The notes under the pieces are model-generated. The model saw only the letters and a list, made by a program, of their open reading frames with translations. It was not told the DNA's origin and did not search any database. DNA of 21,079 nt from CAKSIW01 sp045576435. GTDB taxonomy: Bacteria; Bacillota; Clostridia; Monoglobales; Monoglobaceae. The stretch's first letter is position 1; every line of letters starts with the position of its first letter. A program made the translations under genes and the position numbers. Below are positions 17,301 to 21,079 of the stretch, piece after piece. The stretch lies in contig JAZNGL010000050.1 in NCBI GenBank assembly GCA_045576435.1, positions 1-21,079 on the forward strand, read 5' to 3'.

Positions 17301-17491
17301 ATTCTATCGGCCATTGCGGTATCGGTCATTATTGTTGCAGGATTTGAATTAACAAGGACAATTTCAAGACCTGCTTCTTTTAAAACGCGACAAGCCTGAA
17401 CACCTGCATAATCAAATTCTGCCGCTTGCCCAATAACAATTGGACCGGAGCCAATGACGAGAACTTTTTTAATGTTTTTATTAAGTGGCAT
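13484..17491 (-). CDS. carB: Carbamoyl-phosphate synthase large chain fused to a diaminopimelate epimerase-like domain
   Basis: A 1335-residue fusion. Residues 1-1059 are a complete CarB: N-terminal ATP-grasp half (about 1-400, with GSGPIVIGQAAEFDYAG, TLGGAGGG, NPRVSRSSALASKATGYP), oligomerisation domain (about 400-545), C-terminal ATP-grasp half (about 545-935, with GSGPIRIGQGIEFDYSSVH, RPSYVIGGQNM, NPRASRTVPYISKVSG) and the MGS-type allosteric domain (about 935-1059). This enzyme makes carbamoyl phosphate from bicarbonate, ammonia and two ATP. Residues 1060-1335 are a full-length DapF fold, joined without linker. The ATG overlaps the carA stop as TAATG, and the TTAGGAGG for it lies in the carA end, so CarA and CarB are coupled. 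CarB motifs look intact; the DapF domain has changes at catalytic and substrate positions. Confidence 0.95.
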   Translation of the reverse strand: MPLNKNIKKVLVIGSGPIVIGQAAEFDYAGVQACRVLKEAGLEIVLVNSNPATIMTDTAMADRIYLEPLTVETIKRIITKERPDSLLASLGGQTGLTLAMQLSKEGFLKKMNVSLIGTNEEAIDKAEDRELFKETMLELGQPVIPSDIATDLDSALNVAKKIGFPVIIRPAFTLGGAGGGVAYNEDDFLIIAKNGLDLSPITQILVEKYIYGWKEIEFEVIRDSVGNAITVCSMENFDPVGIHTGDSIVVAPALTLSTKEYQMLKRASLDIISALKIEGGCNCQFALNPDSFEYAVIEVNPRVSRSSALASKATGYPIAKVSTKIALGYTLDEIKNDITGTTFACFEPSVDYTVVKLPKWPFDKFVYSKRKLGTQMKATGEVMSIAPTFEMAIMKAVRGAEIGLDTLNMPQMKDFDIEKQLHELDDRRLFAVFEALKQGISIDKINEITKIDKWFISRLLNLVNYEKQLSFGKLTDELYLKGKNLGYTDAAISRISGCDITNSRPAVYKMVDTCGGEFAAQTPYFYSTYDKHCEARETSNNNKKIIVLGSGPIRIGQGIEFDYSSVHCVWALKKMGYTVVIINNNPETVSTDFDTADRLYFEPLTNEDVMNIIDVEKPEGVVVAFGGQTAIKLTMFLDSKGIKILGTSAQSIDMAEDRERFDELLEKFNFKRPKGLTVMTLDEALVAAHSLEYPVLLRPSYVIGGQNMIIAYTDEDIKRYMSVILSQKIDNPVLVDKYMMGKELEVDVISDGKDVLIPGILEHIERAGIHSGDSIAVYPPQNTSDRLLEKLVECSEKLALSLKTKGLINIQYLIYNHEIYVIEVNPRASRTVPYISKVSGVPMIDLATRVMQGEALASLGYGTGLFKPSPYVAVKVPVFSFEKLSDINSLLGPEMKSTGEVLGVGKTLNEALFKGLVAAGFNLKKNFGGVYISVDPRERIELLKLAKKFYDAGLTIYANPQNCETIKHLGIDVISIEKAEILSLLESEKIDYIVYTNSGDPKDIDEYMNIHRRAVQLSIACLTSLDTANALADIILSRFNENNTELVDIARLRTEKQRIKFIKMHGTGDDYIFFDNRDNKITCPESLSITLTDRHFGIGGDGLVLIEHSDIADAKMRIFNSDGSEGEMAGNSIRCVGKYLYDNSIVTKKNMTIETASGIKELTVYLYGGKVRSVSVNMGKASLVPSDIPTTLKGGCIINQTINIDAKDYNITCVSVGNPHCVIFCNRIDNIDIQSIGPKFENANIFPERINTEFVRVVDDHTLRMRVWERGNGETPACGTGACAAVIAAVENGFCSKGEDVIVRVNGGELTVKYTDDAITLTGNAISVYEGYIEY

Positions 17492-18552
17492 TAGTTCGAA
17501 CCTCCTAACATTTTCATAAACTTATTAAAAAAAGGATTGGGTTTGTTTAGCTCCAGATATATGTCAGGATTAAATTGGATAGAAAAAGCGTTGAGTTGTT
17601 CATATATTATACCTTCGCAGCTTCCGTCATTTGCATTGGTATGGCTGATGACAGCTTCTTCAGATAACGATTCAGAAACGACAACATATCCATGATTTTG
17701 ATTTGTTATAAAAACCTTCCCGCTCTGATTGTTGCGAACAGGTTGGCTTGCACCGCGGTGACCGTATTTCAACTTTTTAATTTTGGCACCTTCGGCAAGT
17801 GCGATGATTTGATGTCCAAGACCGATTCCGAAGATAGGGGTTTTGCCCAAAAGCTTTTTAACATTTTCTATAATTAAGGTGTTTTCTTCAGGATTTCCAG
17901 GACCATCAGAAATAATAATACCGTCAAAACCAAGCATTCTTTCATATGCAGTATTATGCGGAAGAACTGTTATATCGCAGTCAAACTTTTGAAGTTCATT
18001 AATAAGGCTCTTCTTTAAACCAAGGTCAAGAATTGCTATATTATATTTGGCGGATGTTTTAGAGCTGACAACATATTCGTCTTTTGTGCTCACTGTTGAA
18101 ACAGCATTAGAAATAAAATATTCCAGTAATTGAATAGGTTTTTCTGATGGAAGTTCACTCACAATTTTAGCGGGCATAACACCATTTTCACGAATAATTT
18201 TTGTTAACTCGCGAGTATCAATACCCGAAAGTCCAACAATATTATTTTGGATGAGATAGTCGTCCAGAGTGGTTTCACTGCGAAAGTTTGATGGTTCGTC
18301 ACATAAATCTCGTACAATATATGCAGAGAGATGAGGCTTTTCACTTTCGCAATCTTCGTTTATCATGCCGTAATTGCCGATGTGTGGGAATGTTTGAACA
18401 ACAATCTGACCATAATATGCGGGGTCAGTTAAAGTTTCGATATATCCGCCCATGGTTGTGGTAAAAACAAGCTCGCCAATAGCGTCACCTTTTGCACCAA
18501 AACGTTCACCGCAAAAAATGTGACCATCGCTTAAAATCAAATAGGCTTTCAT
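17491..18552 (-). CDS. carA: Carbamoyl-phosphate synthase small chain with a lost glutaminase triad
   Basis: 353 residues, close to the usual 350-380. The N-terminal CPSase_sm_chain domain (about 1-130, with ELVFTTTMGGYIETLTDPAY and GIDTRELTKIIRENG) and a class I glutamine amidotransferase domain (about 170-350, with GPGNPEEN, GLGHQ, KYGHRGASQPVRN, NQNHGYVV) are both complete. In active relatives the amidotransferase domain splits glutamine and channels ammonia to CarB. Here the nucleophile Cys of GICLGHQ is Gly244, the catalytic His of HPE is Asn328 and the Glu is Asp330. The protein should therefore be unable to hydrolyse glutamine and may act as a structural or regulatory subunit of an ammonia-dependent synthase. 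RBS AGAGGA precedes the ATG. It follows argF and overlaps carB by one base. Confidence 0.95.
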   Translation of the reverse strand: MKAYLILSDGHIFCGERFGAKGDAIGELVFTTTMGGYIETLTDPAYYGQIVVQTFPHIGNYGMINEDCESEKPHLSAYIVRDLCDEPSNFRSETTLDDYLIQNNIVGLSGIDTRELTKIIRENGVMPAKIVSELPSEKPIQLLEYFISNAVSTVSTKDEYVVSSKTSAKYNIAILDLGLKKSLINELQKFDCDITVLPHNTAYERMLGFDGIIISDGPGNPEENTLIIENVKKLLGKTPIFGIGLGHQIIALAEGAKIKKLKYGHRGASQPVRNNQSGKVFITNQNHGYVVVSESLSEEAVISHTNANDGSCEGIIYEQLNAFSIQFNPDIYLELNKPNPFFNKFMKMLGGSN

Positions 18553-18597
18553 AGAAAATTCCTCTTTTCCTTTGAAAATTAAAGCTTTTTATTTAAT

Positions 18598-18627
18598 GAA
18601 AAGCCACTTAAGTATAAGTGGCTTTTC
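18598..18627 (-). terminator. Hairpin between argF and carA, possible attenuator or partial terminator
   Basis: A perfect 13-bp stem (18598-18610 with 18615-18627) and a 4-base loop, starting nine bases after the argF stop. Only four T residues, inside the stem arm, so termination may be partial. No promoter fits in the 45 bases left before carA, which argues that transcription passes through. Confidence 0.6.
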
Positions 18628-18635
18628 GAGGGTTA

Positions 18636-19541
18636 TTAATCTCCTAGAAGCATTACTAAAACAGCTTTTTGAGCATGAAGCCGATTTTCTGCCTCATCAA
18701 AAATCTCATTAGCATGTTCTTCAAAAACTTTGGCCGTAATTTCTTCACCGCGATGTGCAGGCAAACAATGAAGAACCATTGCATCTTTGTTTGTCACAGC
18801 CATAACATCATCATTTATTTGATATTTTGCGAAGATTTCACGGCGTTTAGTAGCTTCGGATTCTTGACCCATAGACGCCCATACATCAGTATAAAGAATA
18901 TCAGAATCCTTTGCAGCAGATAAAATATCATCTGTGCAGAGGAAGTCACCATTCTGGGTTGCCCATTTCATAAGTTCGCCATCAGGTTCATAGCCTTTCG
19001 GACAAGCAATAGCAACTTTCATACCAACTTTAATACAACCAACAATGAGAGAATTTGCCATATTGTTTCCATCGCCAATAAAACAAAGTTTAAGCCCTTT
19101 AAGTGAACCTTTATGCTCGCGGATTGTCATTAAATCAGCAAGCACCTGGCATGGATGACAGTAATCGGTTAAACCGTTTATAATCGGAATTGAACCATAC
19201 TTTGCAAGGTCTTCAACCTCTTTTTGAGCAAAGGTCCTAATCATAATTCCGTCAAGAAATCTTGAAAGAACACGAGCGGTATCCTCAACTGGTTCGCCTC
19301 TGCCTATCTGGAGGTCGTTGGAACTGAGGAAAAGCGGATATCCACCAAGTTCATGCATACCAACCTCAAATGATACACGAGTACGGGTGGATGATTTTTC
19401 AAAAATCATTCCCAGAGACTTTCCTTTTAGGAGTTCGTGGGGAATGCCGTTCTTTTTTTCATATTTTAATTTGTCTGCCAAATTAAGAATATCCAAAATT
19501 TCTTGTGTTGTTAAATCTGAAAGTTTTAATAAGTGTTTCAT
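18636..19541 (-). CDS. argF: Ornithine carbamoyltransferase
   Basis: 301 residues, normal length. The carbamoyl-phosphate loop STRTR (51-55), HPCQ (129-132), the ornithine-side loop with SMG (223-225) and the HCLPAHRG motif (258-265) are all intact, which separates it from aspartate carbamoyltransferase. It joins carbamoyl phosphate to ornithine to give citrulline, the step that consumes the product of the neighbouring CarAB. AAGGAG lies eight bases before the ATG. Next to argR, carA and carB, so it serves arginine synthesis; ArgF and catabolic ArcB cannot be told apart by sequence alone, but no arcA or arcC is present here. Confidence 0.96.
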   Translation of the reverse strand: MKHLLKLSDLTTQEILDILNLADKLKYEKKNGIPHELLKGKSLGMIFEKSSTRTRVSFEVGMHELGGYPLFLSSNDLQIGRGEPVEDTARVLSRFLDGIMIRTFAQKEVEDLAKYGSIPIINGLTDYCHPCQVLADLMTIREHKGSLKGLKLCFIGDGNNMANSLIVGCIKVGMKVAIACPKGYEPDGELMKWATQNGDFLCTDDILSAAKDSDILYTDVWASMGQESEATKRREIFAKYQINDDVMAVTNKDAMVLHCLPAHRGEEITAKVFEEHANEIFDEAENRLHAQKAVLVMLLGD

Positions 19542-19589
19542 AATAATTCTCCTTGTATCTTTAAAATCGTTTAATAAAAATTATCAAAA

Positions 19590-20066
19590 TCAGTTTACTG
19601 TTTCGGTGAGAAGTTTAACAAGAGCTTCTGCTTCGTCAACACTGTTCGTAGCAATGAAAACAGTGTCATCGCCTGCTAAAATTCCAACAATGTCGTTTAA
19701 TTCCAATGTTTCAATAGCCATTGCGCAACCTTGAGCAGAACCCGGTATAGTTTTAACAATAACCATATTCATGGCATTTTGCACGGTTATCATTGCGTGA
19801 GTCAGAACGGCATTATATCTGGAACGGATACTTGCATCATTATCTTTATCAGGAAGTGCATAACAATATTTCCCGTTAATATCAGCAAGTTTAATGAGAT
19901 GTAATTCCTTTATGTCGCGCGATACAGTTGCTTGGGTCACGTCATATCCTTCTGCGAGTAAATGTTGAGTGAGTTGTCCCTGAGTTTCAACTGAATTCTC
20001 GTTTATAATCGATATTATTGCATTATGTCGCTGCTTTTTGTTGCTTTTATTATCTTTATTGGTCAT
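19590..20066 (-). CDS. argR: Arginine repressor ArgR/AhrC
   Basis: 158 residues. The N-terminal winged helix (about 10-75) contains TQGQLTQHLLAEGYDVTQATVSRDIKEL, with the recognition helix around QATVSRDIKEL. The C-terminal domain (about 85-155) forms the hexamer and binds arginine, with the conserved GDDT near the end. With arginine bound it represses biosynthesis genes at ARG boxes. Two perfect ARG boxes flank its own promoter. The strong AAGGAGA lies eight bases before the ATG. First gene of the argR-argF-carA-carB cluster, 48 bases before argF. Confidence 0.97.
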   Translation of the reverse strand: MTNKDNKSNKKQRHNAIISIINENSVETQGQLTQHLLAEGYDVTQATVSRDIKELHLIKLADINGKYCYALPDKDNDASIRSRYNAVLTHAMITVQNAMNMVIVKTIPGSAQGCAMAIETLELNDIVGILAGDDTVFIATNSVDEAEALVKLLTETVN

Positions 20067-20112
20067 ATTAATTCTCCTTTATGAGATTGTAATCAGACGT
20101 ATTTATATAATA

Positions 20113-20130
20113 AGTGCATAATTATTCACG
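20113..20130. promoter_or_regulatory. ARG box 1 (ArgR operator)
   Basis: The core TGCATAATTATTCA (20115-20128) fits TGnATnnnnATnCA exactly. It lies at the argR transcription start, a position where bound ArgR would block RNA polymerase. Confidence 0.8.
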
Positions 20131-20141
20131 CTATATATAGT

Positions 20142-20170
20142 ATTAAACCATAAACATGGAAAAACGTCAA
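20142..20170 (-). promoter_or_regulatory. SigA promoter of argR and probably the arginine cluster
   Basis: Minus strand TTGACG (20165-20170), 17 bases, TTTAAT (20142-20147). Transcription should start near 20130-20136, at the edge of the first ARG box. Confidence 0.75.
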
Positions 20171-20177
20171 GAGATTT

Positions 20178-20191
20178 TGTATAAATATTCA
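20178..20191. promoter_or_regulatory. ARG box 2 (ArgR operator)
   Basis: TGTATAAATATTCA is a second exact match to TGnATnnnnATnCA, 63 bases from the first and just upstream of the argR -35. A weaker third palindrome, TGCAACTTAATGCA, is at 20200-20213, beside the -35 of the divergent kinase promoter. Confidence 0.75.
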
Positions 20192-20216
20192 AAAAAATAT
20201 GCAACTTAATGCAGGG

Positions 20217-20245
20217 TTGATTTTTGAATGGTGTTATGTTATGAT
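20217..20245 (+). promoter_or_regulatory. Promoter of the guanylate-kinase-like gene
   Basis: TTGATT (20217-20222), 17 bases, TATGAT (20240-20245) with the TGn extension (TGTTATGAT). Transcription would start about 30 bases before the coding start. Confidence 0.75.
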
Positions 20246-20281
20246 ATAGTTGTTAACGAGAGCTAAACTGAGAGGTGTAAA

Positions 20282-20863
20282 ATGAGTAGAATATTTTGTA
20301 TCGTTGGGAAAAGTTCAACAGGAAAAGATACTTTATATAAAAAAATTGTAGCAAAGGCAGATAAAAATCTTGTTCCGCTTGTTCCATATACAACGAGACC
20401 AATGCGGATAGGTGAAATTGATGGGGTTGACTATAACTTTGTTACGGTTGAACAGCTTGAAAAATTTGAAGAAGAAAAGCTTGTTATTGAAAGAAGACAA
20501 TATATCACAACTCAGGGACCATGGAATTATTTTACTTTAAAGTTTGATGTTGATGAAAAAAAAGACTATATTCTAATAAACACACTTGAAGGCGCTTTGA
20601 GCCTGATTGAACATTATGGTGCGGATTTATTGCATGTTGTTTATCTTGATGTTGACGATAAAATTATACTTCTTCGTTATATTGAGCGTGAGTCAAAACA
20701 AGAAAAACCTGATTATGCAGAGGTGTGTCGGCGCTTTATTGCTGATAAAAAGGATTTTTCGGAAGATAAGCTGAGCTTAATTAAAAATCTACATCGTATT
20801 GATGCCGGGAAAACTCCTGAGAGCTGTTTTGAGGCATGGGAGAAAATATATAAAAGTAAATAA
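20282..20863 (+). CDS. Guanylate kinase-like P-loop protein
   Basis: 193 residues. The P-loop GKSSTGKDT (9-17) and the GMP-site motif YTTRPMRIGEIDGVDYNFV (about 37-55) are those of guanylate kinase. Guanylate kinase converts GMP to GDP with ATP. The P-loop ends GKDT rather than GKST, and the lid region is less conserved than in typical Gmk, so this may be the divergent paralogue often found in Clostridia rather than the essential Gmk. AGAGGTG lies four bases before the ATG. It diverges from argR. Its natural terminator may have been cut by the insertion sequence that follows. Confidence 0.85.
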   Translation: MSRIFCIVGKSSTGKDTLYKKIVAKADKNLVPLVPYTTRPMRIGEIDGVDYNFVTVEQLEKFEEEKLVIERRQYITTQGPWNYFTLKFDVDEKKDYILINTLEGALSLIEHYGADLLHVVYLDVDDKIILLRYIERESKQEKPDYAEVCRRFIADKKDFSEDKLSLIKNLHRIDAGKTPESCFEAWEKIYKSK

Positions 20864-20886
20864 AAAAACCGCAAAGATTTCTGAAG

Positions 20887-21079
20887 TGAACCCAAAAGTT
20901 TAGACAAAATTTAATATTAACTTGCTAAGGAGTGAGTCCTGTATTGCACAGGACTCATTCCTCTTAGTTTTAATGAAATTCTTTCGTTATTGTAGTAATC
21001 AATATATTTCTTTAATTCATCAATGAAAGCGTTAACGCTTTCAAATTTTTCGCCATAAAACATCTCTACTTTTAATCTG
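20887..21079 (-). mobile_element. IS3-family insertion sequence (IS150-like group), right end only
   Basis: The segment TGAACCCAAAAGTTTAGACA at 20887-20906 resembles the terminal inverted repeat of IS3-family elements, beginning TG. Immediately inside it is the 3' end of an OrfB transposase. The element continues beyond the window, so the other end and the target duplication cannot be seen. The exact outer boundary may be a few bases further left. Confidence 0.85.
20917..21078 (-). CDS. IS3-family transposase OrfB, C-terminal part (cut by window edge)
   Basis: The last 53 residues of a DDE transposase, read from the minus strand. They contain FYGEKFESVNAFIDELKKYI, then DYYNNERISLKLRGMSP and VQYR, the conserved tail of the IS150 group integrase-type catalytic domain. 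In this family OrfB is normally made as an OrfAB fusion by programmed frameshifting and moves the element by copy-out/paste-in. The reading frame is open to the window edge and ends in TAA, so no decay is visible in this part. The catalytic residues lie outside the window or at its edge. Confidence 0.88.
   Translation of the reverse strand, partial: RLKVEMFYGEKFESVNAFIDELKKYIDYYNNERISLKLRGMSPVQYRTHSLAS

Noticed and set aside
17491..18552. CarA as a pseudogene
   Set aside because: The frame is complete, of normal length, with a good RBS and TAATG coupling to carB, and the non-triad motifs are conserved. Only active-site residues are changed, so I call it a gene with altered function.
18553..18597. 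A separate promoter for carA after the argF hairpin
   Set aside because: There is too little room for -35, -10 and the RBS, and no such boxes are visible.

Overview
The window is AT-rich and reads as a chromosomal segment of an anaerobic, Gram-positive, spore-forming-lineage Firmicute (class Clostridia). The support is a SpoIID homologue with the clostridial zinc-site spacing, a SpoVB-like flippase, two SLH-domain exported proteins, strong AGGAGG-type ribosome binding sites with occasional TTG starts, and SigA-type promoters of the TTGACA-N17-TATAAT form. I cannot name the species.

Layout. Positions 83-3713 (minus strand): a surface-glycan module made of a GT-C-like membrane glycosyltransferase, a GT2 lipid-phosphate-sugar synthase and a SpoVB/MVF-type flippase. 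3847-4605 (plus): a ZIP/GufA metal transporter, ending at a bidirectional terminator shared with a convergent cytidylate-kinase-like gene (4640-5269, minus). 5391-6383 (minus): SpoIID. 6462-7722 (plus): the conserved rpsF-ssb-rpsR operon with a clear promoter, a structured leader and a terminator. 7838-13451 (plus): an SLH-anchored N-acetylmuramoyl-L-alanine amidase, translationally coupled to a U32-family protein, then a 975-residue SLH protein of unknown function, ending at a second bidirectional terminator. 13484-20066 (minus): an arginine cluster argR-argF-carA-carB. 20282-20863 (plus): a guanylate-kinase-like gene diverging from argR. 20887 to the window end: the right end of an IS3-family element.

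The most interesting part is the arginine cluster. First, CarA keeps the overall family sequence but has lost all three residues of the glutaminase catalytic triad (Cys to Gly, His to Asn, Glu to Asp), while CarB keeps its signature motifs; this predicts an ammonia-dependent carbamoyl-phosphate synthetase, analogous to animal CPS I. Second, carB runs without a stop or linker into a complete DapF (diaminopimelate epimerase) domain, giving a 1335-residue fusion. Third, that DapF domain has Ala in place of the first catalytic Cys and Asp in place of the conserved Asn of the MHGxGND motif, so its chemistry is in doubt. Two perfect ARG-box palindromes flank the argR promoter, so the cluster is probably ArgR-controlled. 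Together these suggest an unusual carbamoyl-phosphate supply for citrulline/arginine synthesis fused to an amino-acid-epimerase fold.

No rRNA, tRNA, CRISPR array or phage region was seen. No gene-free stretch exceeds 300 bases; the larger gaps (3714-3846, 6384-6610, 7678-7918, 20067-20281) hold the promoters, leader and operators listed. Positions 1-82 hold only AT-rich sequence in which I see nothing.
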